22,522 nt of DNA from a virus. A model generated the notes under the pieces. That model made no database searches. It was not told the origin of the DNA and worked only from the letters and a program-made list of their open reading frames with translations. Shown piece after piece: positions 8,357 to 15,605 of this stretch (position 1 is the first letter of the stretch; each line of letters opens with the position of its first letter). The stretch spans positions 1-22,522 of the IMG/VR virus record IMGVR_UViG_3300025138_000404. One strand, 5' to 3'. Both the position numbers and the translations under genes were made by a program.

Positions 8357-9145
8357 ATGGCTACAGCTGAAAAAACTGAAATAGCAAAGAAGAAAACTAG
8401 TGAAGTATCATTGGCATTGGATCTTGAGGAAGGAGCGTCAGGTTTTGAAGAGATGGGACAAGATGATCTTGCCCTGCCGCGCTTAAAACTTTTACAGAAA
8501 ATGTCTGAGGAGATCGACACTGTCGAGGGCGCTGCCGATGGCAAGTTTTACAACAGTGTCACTGGTGAATTATACGATGGAAGAGGAGCAGGCCTGCACG
8601 TTATCCCTTGCGCGTATATTAGGCAGTATCTTGAATGGTCGGAACGCGGAGAAGGCAGCAGCGCTCCGATTAATATTTTCCCGGCGACCTCTGATATTTT
8701 ATCTAGAACCCACAAGGAACCTGGAGACTATAGAGACTATCTTGACAACGGTAACTATGTAGAGACTTCAGCAGACCACTACATGATGGTTCTTGACAGT
8801 GAAGGGTTCCCTAGTCCAGTTGTTATTAACATGAAATCCACGCAGCTGAAGAAGTCGCGCAAGTGGAACGCAATGATGATGAGCGTCAAGGCTAAGGGTA
8901 AGAATGGCGTTTTCACGCCGCCGATGTTTAGCCAAATCTATCGTCTTACGAGCGTGGCTGAAACTAACTCTAAAGGGACTTACAGCAATTGGGAAGTTGA
9001 GAGGGTAGGTGCAGTTGAAGACGCGGGGGTCTACGGTATTGCAAAGACTTTTGCCGCAAGCATTAAGGCTGGCGAGGTCAAGGCAGCACCATTGCAGGAA
9101 GAAAATGCTAAAAAAGAAGAAGGGAAAACTCACGACATTTTCTAG
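8357..9145 (+). CDS. single-stranded DNA-binding protein (phage type, probable)
   Basis: A 262-residue protein with a charged N-terminus and an acidic segment LDLEEGASGFEEMGQDDLA (residues 21-39). The segment PRLKLLQKMSEEI follows, then GKFYNSVTGE near 62-71. From memory the latter pattern is typical of phage proteins annotated as ssDNA-binding. The C-terminus is a flexible charged tail ending THDIF. A terminal aromatic residue after charged residues is a hallmark of T7 gp2.5-like and other SSB tails that recruit polymerase and helicase. It sits just before the primase and within three genes of the polymerase, as expected for an SSB. There is no classical bacterial SSB sequence signature, so the call rests on pattern, tail and context. 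AGGAA precedes the ATG. Confidence 0.68.
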   Translation: MATAEKTEIAKKKTSEVSLALDLEEGASGFEEMGQDDLALPRLKLLQKMSEEIDTVEGAADGKFYNSVTGELYDGRGAGLHVIPCAYIRQYLEWSERGEGSSAPINIFPATSDILSRTHKEPGDYRDYLDNGNYVETSADHYMMVLDSEGFPSPVVINMKSTQLKKSRKWNAMMMSVKAKGKNGVFTPPMFSQIYRLTSVAETNSKGTYSNWEVERVGAVEDAGVYGIAKTFAASIKAGEVKAAPLQEENAKKEEGKTHDIF

Positions 9146-9152
9146 TAACACG

Positions 9153-9172
9153 GCCCGGTGGCAACACCGGGC
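9153..9172 (+). promoter_or_regulatory. GC-rich intercistronic hairpin with GNRA-type loop
   Basis: An 8-bp perfect stem (GCCCGGTG, loop GCAA, CACCGGGC) lies 7 nt after the SSB stop codon and about 20 nt before the primase ATG. The GCAA loop is a stable GNRA tetraloop. The downstream bases ATTCATTTG are only weakly U-rich, so full termination is doubtful. A partial attenuator, an RNase processing site or a 3'-end protector that lets SSB be made in excess over primase are all possible. The structure is seen directly; the function is inferred. Confidence 0.6.
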
Positions 9173-9191
9173 ATTCATTTGAGAAAGAAGA

Positions 9192-10718
9192 ATGGAAGAC
9201 TTACAGAAATTCATCAGCATCTTTGCCGGTTTAGATTCAGCCTACGGAACATACAGAGTCGAAAGCCAGAACGAGAAAGGCAAGAGTGTTGGCAAGGCCG
9301 TCGTAGTCCGCCAGCCGCCGACCACAGAGCTGTGGCAAAAACATATTGATGGTGTCGAGCCTAGCCTCGGCATAATCCCAATCCGTGCAGACAACTCATG
9401 CGTTTGGGGCTGCATCGATATAGACACATACCCTCTTGATCTGGCCGCGCTAGTCAAGAAAGTACAAAGGCTAAAGCTGCCCCTGGTTTGCTGCAGAAGC
9501 AAGTCAGGCGGCGCCCATGTCTATGCCTTTACCAAATCACCTGTCCCAGCCGGCGACATGCAAGACTACCTCGTCGGATGTGCCGCTCTGATGGGCGAAA
9601 GCGGTCGAGAGATCTTCCCAAAACAAAGAGAGATTTTAATTTCTAGGGGCGATACGGGAAATTTCCTAAATCTGTGTTTTTTTAACGCTGGACGTACTTT
9701 ACGTTACGCAATTAAAGAAGATGGGTCCGCGGCGACGCTTCATGAATTCTTTGCGATGTACGATGCCAACGCGCAGACTAAGCTTACTCTGCCCAAGGCA
9801 GTAGCTAAGGTTGACGCCCCTGTCAGTGATGGACCGCCGTGCCTCCAGGCTCTTTGCTCACAAGGATTTCCTGAAGGATCACGGAATAATGGAATGTTTA
9901 GTTTAGGCCTGTATCTAAAGAAGGCTTACCCCGAAGGTTGGGAAACTAAACTAATGGAATTTAATCAAAAGTATTTTGATCCGCCGTTGGGCTTGCAGGA
10001 ACTAGGTATTATTCAAAAGCAGTTAGAGAAAAAAGACTACCGATACAAATGTAAAGATGATCCCATAAAAAGTTTCTGCAACCCGGCACTGTGCCGGCAA
10101 CGCAAGCACGGTATTGGAGGTGACGGGCCTGGTAGCCCACAGCTAACATCCCTAAGTAAATACGCATCCGAGCCCCCGCTCTGGTTCCTTGACGTAAACG
10201 GCAAGCGTGTAGAGCTTGAGACAGAGTCGCTGTTCAATCAGATGTTCTTTCAGAAAGCCTGCATGGAACGCCTTAATGTATTGCCGCCCACTGTTAAGAA
10301 ATCTGACTGGGAACAAATGATCAACGGCCTGTTGAGCGAGATGGTAGAGCTGGAGCAGATAACTGAAGCAAGCGCAGACACTACAATCTCAGGACGTTTC
10401 ACTGAGCTCGTGGAAGAGTTTACTACCCACCTGCAACAAGGCATGGACCGCGACGAGATTCTTATGGGCCGAGTCTGGACTAACGAGGACGAGGGCTTAG
10501 TTTATTTTAGAATCAAAGACTTGGAGGCTCACCTAAAGCGTAGCAATTTCGGTATTCTTTCAGCACCAAAGATGGCCCAGCGCTTACGCGAGCTAGGAGG
10601 AGATCCCGCCAGTATTCATCTCAAAGGACGTACCACTCGCGTCTGGAAGCTTCCTGTTTTTGAGCAACAGGACTCGCCTTTTGAATCACCCATATCCAGT
10701 ATCGATGTTCCGTTTTGA
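9192..10718 (+). CDS. archaeo-eukaryotic-type (AEP) DNA primase / primase-polymerase, TOTE-like
   Basis: A 508-residue protein with AEP catalytic signatures. WGCIDIDTY holds D76 and D78 (metal-binding motif I), and RSKSGGAHVYAF near 102-113 is motif II with its SGG-x-H. EIFPKQ at 140-145 followed by GNFLNL at 156-161 matches the pattern I know from TOTE-type primases. A PriCT-like region follows, from about 218 (CLQALCSQGFPEGSRNNGMF) to a Cys cluster (C-x8-C-x4-C) ending KHGIGG near 311. The remaining about 190 residues are helical and may contact helicase. It would make primers, perhaps with polymerase activity as well. It follows the SSB gene after 46 nt and overlaps the SF1 helicase start by 4 nt. 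The ribosome binding site (AAAGAAG) is weak. Family call strong; TOTE sub-type moderately sure. Confidence 0.87.
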   Translation: MEDLQKFISIFAGLDSAYGTYRVESQNEKGKSVGKAVVVRQPPTTELWQKHIDGVEPSLGIIPIRADNSCVWGCIDIDTYPLDLAALVKKVQRLKLPLVCCRSKSGGAHVYAFTKSPVPAGDMQDYLVGCAALMGESGREIFPKQREILISRGDTGNFLNLCFFNAGRTLRYAIKEDGSAATLHEFFAMYDANAQTKLTLPKAVAKVDAPVSDGPPCLQALCSQGFPEGSRNNGMFSLGLYLKKAYPEGWETKLMEFNQKYFDPPLGLQELGIIQKQLEKKDYRYKCKDDPIKSFCNPALCRQRKHGIGGDGPGSPQLTSLSKYASEPPLWFLDVNGKRVELETESLFNQMFFQKACMERLNVLPPTVKKSDWEQMINGLLSEMVELEQITEASADTTISGRFTELVEEFTTHLQQGMDRDEILMGRVWTNEDEGLVYFRIKDLEAHLKRSNFGILSAPKMAQRLRELGGDPASIHLKGRTTRVWKLPVFEQQDSPFESPISSIDVPF

Positions 10719-12211
10719 TCACGAAGGTGTTTGGTCCACCGGGGTCAGGCAAGACAACCTACCTGCTTAACATTGTTGAGCAGGAGCTCGCCGCCGGAAC
10801 ATCCCCACTCGACATAGGTTACTTTGCTTTTACGCGCAAAGCTGCGACCGAGGCGCGTGACCGAGCGGTACAGAAGTTCCCTCACCTTGAGGCGAAGACA
10901 GACTTCCCCTGGTTCCGCACGCTGCACAGTCTTGCCTATTATTGTCTCGGTGTTGGTAACCCCGACATGATGAGCGCAACGGACTATGCCACATTCGCTA
11001 AAGAGGCAGGCCTTACTGTCAGTATCACGCACGAGGGTGATGAGTTTATTGTCAAAGCAGACAACGCTATCTTAGATGAGATAAACCTGGCTCGAATTCG
11101 TAATGAAGACTTACGCAGTTACTACAATCGAAGTGACATGGCGATTGAATGGTTTCACTTTGAGTTCGTCGAAAGAGTCTACCGGCGCTTTAAAGCTACC
11201 AACATGCTTATGGACTTCACTGACTTGCTGGAGCGCATGACTGAGCAGCCCGATCGCTTGCCGGAGCTCGATGTTCTGATCATTGATGAGGCCCAAGACC
11301 TTTCGTTGTTGCAGTGGAAGTTAGTCAGGGATCTGCAGGCTAGAGCCAAGAAGACTTTTATAGCCGGCGATGACGACCAGGCTGTTTTTAACTTTGCCGG
11401 CGCCGACGTGCAGTCCTTCCTGTCTTACCAGGGCGATGTCGAGGTACTCGAACACAGCTTTCGAGTACCCGCAAAAGTCCATGCGCTGGCGAATAAAGTC
11501 GTTAGCCGCATAGAGAACCGGCAGCCTAAGACCTGGACTCCACGCGAAGAGACAGGTGAGATACGCTATTACAATCATTTTGAGCAGGTCGATATCTCGC
11601 ACGGAGAGTGGCTCATCATGGCCTCAACTAAGTATATGCTTGACGACGTGTACGACTGGGTCCAGAGCCAGGGGCTGGTGTTCGAGCGACAAGGTCATCG
11701 CTCTATCTCTGAGTCAATCATCACGGCAGTTGTGGGATGGGAGCGACTACGCAAGGGCCAAGAGATAACCTACGACGTGCTGCTCGCGGTCTATAAGACA
11801 CTACCCGCGGCTTTTGTAAAGCGCGGCTTCAAGTCTTTAAAGACAGCGGAGCCAGATCAGATGTATTCCATGCAAGATTTAAAAGATAAGCACGGCCTTC
11901 TGACTGATGTCATTTGGCACGAGGCGCTAACTAAGATATCCGAAAAGAACAGAGACTATCTGATTTCGGTGCTCAAGCGCGGCACTAAGCTGACGGGCCG
12001 AGCTCCTATTAAAATCTCAACGATACACGCCGCTAAGGGCGGCGAGGCGGACAATGTTTTGCTGATCACGGACCTAAGCCCTCGCTTTGCTAAAGACTAT
12101 GCGAAAAACGCCGATGCAATTAACAGATTGTTTTATGTCGGAGTGACTCGCACGCGACAATCACTTCACTTAATACTTCCGAAGAACGAACAGAAAGGAT
12201 TTCGATTTTGA
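10715..12211 (+). CDS. UvrD/Rep-type superfamily 1 DNA helicase
   Basis: A 498-residue SF1A helicase. It has Walker A GPPGSGKTT (7-15), an AFTRKAATEA segment (motif Ia, 38-47), DEAQD (191-195) and GDDDQAVFNFAGA (218-230, motif III). HSFRVP (247-252), STIHAAKGGE (435-444, motif V) and FYVGVTRTRQSLHL (473-486, motif VI) follow. It is shorter than UvrD (about 720), consistent with reduced 1B/2B domains as in Dda-like phage helicases. The start is TTG, whose last two bases belong to the primase stop TGA (TTGA overlap), with no clear Shine-Dalgarno sequence, so translation is probably coupled. An alternative GTG 12 nt in would cut into the first beta strand. Its place between primase and polymerase suggests it unwinds DNA for replication. 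Confidence 0.93.
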   Translation: MITKVFGPPGSGKTTYLLNIVEQELAAGTSPLDIGYFAFTRKAATEARDRAVQKFPHLEAKTDFPWFRTLHSLAYYCLGVGNPDMMSATDYATFAKEAGLTVSITHEGDEFIVKADNAILDEINLARIRNEDLRSYYNRSDMAIEWFHFEFVERVYRRFKATNMLMDFTDLLERMTEQPDRLPELDVLIIDEAQDLSLLQWKLVRDLQARAKKTFIAGDDDQAVFNFAGADVQSFLSYQGDVEVLEHSFRVPAKVHALANKVVSRIENRQPKTWTPREETGEIRYYNHFEQVDISHGEWLIMASTKYMLDDVYDWVQSQGLVFERQGHRSISESIITAVVGWERLRKGQEITYDVLLAVYKTLPAAFVKRGFKSLKTAEPDQMYSMQDLKDKHGLLTDVIWHEALTKISEKNRDYLISVLKRGTKLTGRAPIKISTIHAAKGGEADNVLLITDLSPRFAKDYAKNADAINRLFYVGVTRTRQSLHLILPKNEQKGFRF

Positions 12212-14076
12212 ACAAAACAATATCAATGTTCCCCTCCGTGAGCGAGTGGATGCCTCCTCAAAGTTTCCCAGACTTGTCAGAAGCTAAAGAGATAGCCATC
12301 GATCTAGAGACATGCGACCCGAACCTAAAGACCTTTGGTCCAGGCTGGCCCCGTAAGGATGGCTATATCATAGGCTACGCTGTAGCTATCGATGGATGGT
12401 GCGGCTATTACCCGATCGCGCATGAAGGTGGAGGCAATCTCGATAAGCGCATTGTCGAGTCATGGATCACGGAAATCATGTTGTTGCCTTGCCCCAAGGT
12501 TATGCACAACGCCGCGTATGACCTGGGATGGCTGTGGGCCTCCGGCTTTAAAGTAAAGGGTAAGATCATTGACACGATGATCGCTGCCGGATTAGTTGAC
12601 GAGAATCGATATAGCTATGCGCTTAACTCGCTAGGGTTTGACATGCTCAAGGAGGTGAAGTCAGAGGAAGGGCTGAAGCGTGCGGCTGCTGATTTTGGCG
12701 TTGACGGAAAATCTGAGATGTTTAAATTGCCTGCGATGTTTGTTGGGGCTTATGCCTCTCAAGATGCGGCTCTAACTTTGAAGCTGTGGCATCACTTGGA
12801 GGTGCTGCTCAGAGAGGAAGAGGTCGAATCCATCTTTGAGTTGGAGACCGCGATCCTACCCATACTCACCGACATGACTTTTAGAGGCATTCGCTTTGAT
12901 CGAGAAAAAGCAAAGCAGTTGATTGTCGATATGAAGAAGAAAGAAAAGCAGTTGATTGCTGAGATTAAGAAGACAGTAGGGGCACATGTAGACATGTGGG
13001 CCGCTGCCTCTATAGCAAAAGCCTTTGATAAGTTAGGCATCGATTATCCAAAGACAGAGAAAGGCTCTCCGAGTTTCACTAAGTCTTTTCTCAACGACTG
13101 CGAGCATCCAGTAGCTAAGATGATTGTCGAGGCCAGAGAGATAAACAAAACGCACAACACTTTCCTGCAGCCTTATCTGGATGCCAGTAAAGCGACGGGG
13201 CGCATTCATTCGCACATTAACCAACTGCGCGGTGAAGGTGGCGGGACCGTCACGGGCCGCCTATCAATGAACCAACCGAATCTTCAGCAGACGAGTGCTA
13301 GACATCCAATAATCGGTCCGATGGTCCGAGGTCTTTTCCTCGCTAATACAAATCAATTTTGGGCTGCTCTTGATTTCAGTTCACAGGAGCCACGGCTATT
13401 ATGTCACTACTCTAAGCTTCTCAACCTGCCTGGAGCAGATAAAATGGCAGCGGCGTACCATGCTGACCCTGACACGGATTTTCATCAAATGGTTGCGGAC
13501 ATGGCGGGCATTACGCGCAAGCAAGCCAAGACAATCGGCTTGGGCCTGATGTACGGAATGGGCAAGGCAAAGCTGGCCGTGAGCTTAGACTTGCAGGTCG
13601 ATGAAGCGTCAGAGCTGATAGCACAGTTCCACGCCAAAGTGCCGTTCCTTAAAGGCACTATCCAAGCCGTGCAGAAGAAGATCGACTACCCGGCTTCAGG
13701 CGGCTCGATCCGCACGCTACTCGGACGCAAGTGTCGTTTCCCTCTATGGGAACCTGCAGCCTGGGGCATCAGCAAGGCGTTACCTTACGAAGAAGCTTTC
13801 GCCAAGTATGGCGTAAGGATAAAGAGAAGTGGCAGCTTTAAAGGGCTGAATAAAATCCTGCAGGGTTCCGCCGCAGACCAGACAAAGAGAGCCATGCTTG
13901 AGCTGCACAAAGCAGGCTACACGATGCTTCTGTCCGTACACGACGAGATCGCACTATCGGTAGACACAAGAGAAGAAGCGGAGGCCGCGGCTTTGATTAT
14001 GCGCGACTGTGTCGAGCTCGAAGTGCCCAGCAAAGTAGACGTAGAGGTAGGCCCTTCCTGGGGATCAGCGGAGTAG
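12208..14076 (+). CDS. polA: family-A DNA polymerase with 3'-5' exonuclease
   Basis: A 622-residue polymerase lacking the 5' nuclease domain. Exonuclease motifs: IDLE (D32, E34), NAAYD (N101, D105) and YASQD (Y182, D186). Polymerase motif A is LDFSSQEPR (D389), motif B is R437-x3-K441-x7-YG (449-450), and motif C is HDE (578-580). All catalytic residues are present, so it should be active and proofreading. The residue equivalent to E. coli Pol I Phe762 is Leu445 (codon TTG at 13540). The start is TTG at 12208, in a TTGA overlap with the helicase stop and with AAGGA 8 nt upstream. An in-frame ATG lies at 12226. It is the last large gene of the replication operon, followed by an inverted repeat. 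Confidence 0.96.
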   Translation: MNKTISMFPSVSEWMPPQSFPDLSEAKEIAIDLETCDPNLKTFGPGWPRKDGYIIGYAVAIDGWCGYYPIAHEGGGNLDKRIVESWITEIMLLPCPKVMHNAAYDLGWLWASGFKVKGKIIDTMIAAGLVDENRYSYALNSLGFDMLKEVKSEEGLKRAAADFGVDGKSEMFKLPAMFVGAYASQDAALTLKLWHHLEVLLREEEVESIFELETAILPILTDMTFRGIRFDREKAKQLIVDMKKKEKQLIAEIKKTVGAHVDMWAAASIAKAFDKLGIDYPKTEKGSPSFTKSFLNDCEHPVAKMIVEAREINKTHNTFLQPYLDASKATGRIHSHINQLRGEGGGTVTGRLSMNQPNLQQTSARHPIIGPMVRGLFLANTNQFWAALDFSSQEPRLLCHYSKLLNLPGADKMAAAYHADPDTDFHQMVADMAGITRKQAKTIGLGLMYGMGKAKLAVSLDLQVDEASELIAQFHAKVPFLKGTIQAVQKKIDYPASGGSIRTLLGRKCRFPLWEPAAWGISKALPYEEAFAKYGVRIKRSGSFKGLNKILQGSAADQTKRAMLELHKAGYTMLLSVHDEIALSVDTREEAEAAALIMRDCVELEVPSKVDVEVGPSWGSAE

Positions 14077-14077
14077 T

Positions 14078-14118
14078 GGAAACGTATATTAAATTGGAGT
14101 AGAATAATATACGTTTTC
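14078..14118. promoter_or_regulatory. AT-rich inverted repeat, candidate operator or terminator
   Basis: Two perfect 12-base arms, AAACGTATATTA (14080-14091) and TAATATACGTTT (14105-14116), flank a 13-nt centre. A G.T and a G-C pair extend the stem outward. It fills the gap between the polymerase stop and the ribosome binding site of the next gene, which encodes a probable ribbon-helix-helix protein. Its size and symmetry suit a repressor operator. It could equally be a weak terminator for the replication operon, as the stem ends in TTTTC. The repeat is directly visible; the role is inferred. Confidence 0.6.
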
Positions 14119-14134
14119 AAGAAAGGAGAATGCT

Positions 14135-14455
14135 ATGCCAAAGGGTGTGTATGTCAGAAGAAAGATCCGCAAGATGCGTAAGCGCAAGCCCAAGGGCTAT
14201 GTAGCTCCGCCGTCGCCCGTTCATCGTGCAACGCCATGGGTCTCAGTAAGCCTTAGAGCAGAGCACTACGTGATGCTCAGAGAGCTCGGAGAGTTCTATG
14301 AGGCAACACTTAGCGCGCTAGTCGCGTCGTTGGTCACGGAACAGTTCCTGAAGATCTTGGAGCTTAACAATCCCGAACAAGCCAAACAATTAAGGGAGGA
14401 GCTCCGCTATGCAAAAAATTCTAAAAACATCATTGACCTTGACGCTACCGATTAG
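14135..14455 (+). CDS. small basic DNA-binding protein, probable ribbon-helix-helix fold
   Basis: A 106-residue protein with a very basic N-terminus (residues 1-20 rich in K and R). Residues 34-75 have the layout of a ribbon-helix-helix unit: a strand WVSVSLRAEHY, then two helices around LRELGEFYEA and LSALVASLVTEQF. The C-terminus is a charged helix. The ATG has GGAG 6 nt upstream in the common AGAAAGGAG leader. It is the first gene of a seven-gene plus-strand run and sits directly behind a large inverted repeat, which would suit an autoregulator. RHH assignment is from pattern only. It might instead be a general nucleic-acid-binding protein. Confidence 0.65.
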   Translation: MPKGVYVRRKIRKMRKRKPKGYVAPPSPVHRATPWVSVSLRAEHYVMLRELGEFYEATLSALVASLVTEQFLKILELNNPEQAKQLREELRYAKNSKNIIDLDATD

Positions 14456-14642
14456 CGTCGAGTATGAAACTTTTGAAGAAGACCTAGAGAACGGTTTGCC
14501 TGAGCAGGTTGACTTGGTGGCCGTGACTTTCACACTGGCAGGAAAGACTGGCCGAAAAAGAAAGATAGATATCCTACAACTGCTTGACGAGTCCGAGGTA
14601 ATCGCCCTTGAAGACGAAACTGGAGAAACAAATGACACTTAA
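14409..14642 (+). CDS. small hypothetical acidic phage protein
   Basis: A 77-residue protein. Its ATG is preceded by GGGAGGAG at 7 nt spacing, and it overlaps the upstream gene by 47 nt in another frame, an unusually long overlap for this window. The sequence alternates beta-prone stretches (SLTLTLPISVEY, LVAVTFTL) with an acidic C-terminus (LLDESEVIALEDE). No family is recognised. It may be a small beta-rich accessory protein; function unknown. Confidence 0.6.
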   Translation: MQKILKTSLTLTLPISVEYETFEEDLENGLPEQVDLVAVTFTLAGKTGRKRKIDILQLLDESEVIALEDETGETNDT

Positions 14643-14793
14643 AAAAATATCCGATGATTGGTATGGCGTAACACTTAAACGCCAGGGGAAAAGCACTTTA
14701 ACTTTCTTCGGGCCTTCAAAGAAAGAAGTTGTAGGCCGGCTGAAGCAACACTTATCCACGGAGGATCGCAATGAATTTCTTAACAGTCTTTGA
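14632..14793 (+). CDS. small hypothetical protein (53 residues)
   Basis: The ATG at 14632 has GGAG 6 nt upstream; an upstream in-frame TTG at 14608 lacks one. The product is basic (MTLKKISDDWYGVTLKRQGK and onward) and contains FFGPSKKEVVGRLKQHLS. It looks like a small alpha/beta protein with a short sheet followed by a helix. It overlaps its neighbours by 11 and 23 nt, consistent with a translationally coupled array. No family recognised. Confidence 0.6.
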   Translation: MTLKKISDDWYGVTLKRQGKSTLTFFGPSKKEVVGRLKQHLSTEDRNEFLNSL

Positions 14794-15031
14794 TACCAGG
14801 GTAGCTGGTATCCCGTGCCAGGTTGGTGTGCTCAACCACGAGCGGCACGCGCCTATCGATCCACGGCAGGCACACAGTGATGTGGAAGCTTACGGCTACA
14901 CAGAGACCGACTACGTGATCCTCGACCGCAGAGGGCGCCCAGCGCCCTGGCTAACGCGCAAAGTTAAGGACGACAGCGCTATCCTGAGCGAAATACACGA
15001 TGTGATGGAGGCGGAGACATGCGACTATTGA
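14771..15031 (+). CDS. small hypothetical protein (86 residues)
   Basis: The start ATG follows GGAGGATCGCA, a good ribosome binding site. The protein begins MNFLTVFDTRVAGIPCQVGV and later contains DYVILDRRGRPAPWL, which reads as a beta-hairpin-rich small domain, and ends in an acidic helix. Two Cys are far apart, so no metal site is suggested. Overlaps of 23 and 13 nt with neighbours fit one transcript. It is a clear coding frame by spacing and composition, but I cannot assign a function. Confidence 0.62.
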   Translation: MNFLTVFDTRVAGIPCQVGVLNHERHAPIDPRQAHSDVEAYGYTETDYVILDRRGRPAPWLTRKVKDDSAILSEIHDVMEAETCDY

Positions 15032-15216
15032 AGCGCCTGAAGGCAAAGCTACTCGGACAGAAGCCGATAGACCACGATGAGCTGCTGCGAATTTACATGC
15101 ATGCAGCGAAAGAGATGAAGCCGGCGCCGCAGTTCGCCACAGACTTTGTGCGCCTGGTCGAAGCACATCACGGCATTGTCGCCAAGCACACAGTGGAGCC
15201 GGCGAAGTATGACTGA
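15019..15216 (+). CDS. small hypothetical protein (65 residues)
   Basis: The ATG is preceded by GGAGGCGGAGAC. The N-terminus is basic (MRLLKRLKAKLLGQK), followed by helices ELLRIYMHAAKEMKP and TDFVRLVEAHHG. The basic amphipathic N-terminus could bind nucleic acid or membrane; there is no predicted membrane-spanning segment. It overlaps both neighbours (13 and 8 nt). Function unknown. Confidence 0.58.
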   Translation: MRLLKRLKAKLLGQKPIDHDELLRIYMHAAKEMKPAPQFATDFVRLVEAHHGIVAKHTVEPAKYD

Positions 15217-15385
15217 CTTAACTAAAAAGCCCTGCGCCTGCGGCGGCGAGATGGGGCAGATCATTGGCTTTGTACCGCGGCCTTCGGATGAGGGCCTGAC
15301 ACCTGTACGCAAAGGCTGGTACTGTGTCGATTGCAGGGCATGGGAAGATGCGATACTGAGGGAGACTGCTGTTGAAAACATTTGA
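15209..15385 (+). CDS. small zinc-ribbon-like protein (58 residues)
   Basis: The ATG at 15209 lies in the last codons of the preceding gene (8-nt overlap), with GGAG 11 nt upstream. The protein has two Cys pairs, C9-A-C11-GG and C39-VD-C42, about 27 residues apart, plus WYCVDCRAW. This is the layout of a small four-Cys zinc ribbon, which usually binds nucleic acid or protein. Such mini-ribbons are common in phage accessory regions. The zinc site is inferred from spacing; function unknown. Confidence 0.65.
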   Translation: MTDLTKKPCACGGEMGQIIGFVPRPSDEGLTPVRKGWYCVDCRAWEDAILRETAVENI

Positions 15386-15605
15386 AGAATTCGAGAAAGT
15401 CATGCTTTATTTTTATGACGAAATTCAAGCTACTATCGAACGGCTAGAGGAAGAGAAGGGGGCCTCGCGAGCAGAGCTTATGTGCGTCTTAGGCAATATG
15501 CTCGCCGAGGCCGCTAGGGACGCAGGAGTGACTAAAGAGAAATTCCTGCAAACTATGGAGGTTACCTGGATGCAGGATTCAGACGAGCCCCCGTCCTTGC
15601 ACTAA
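15372..15605 (+). CDS. small hypothetical helical protein starting with TTG
   Basis: A 77-residue protein. The TTG at 15372 is chosen because GGAG lies 7 nt upstream and it gives the natural N-terminus MKTFEEFEKVML; the next ATG is ten codons in and lacks a ribosome binding site. It is mostly helical and acidic (EIQATIERLEEEKGASRAEL). The last gene of the plus-strand run, it overlaps the preceding gene by 14 nt. Its stop overlaps the convergent hydrolase stop by 4 nt. Family unknown. Confidence 0.6.
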   Translation: MKTFEEFEKVMLYFYDEIQATIERLEEEKGASRAELMCVLGNMLAEAARDAGVTKEKFLQTMEVTWMQDSDEPPSLH

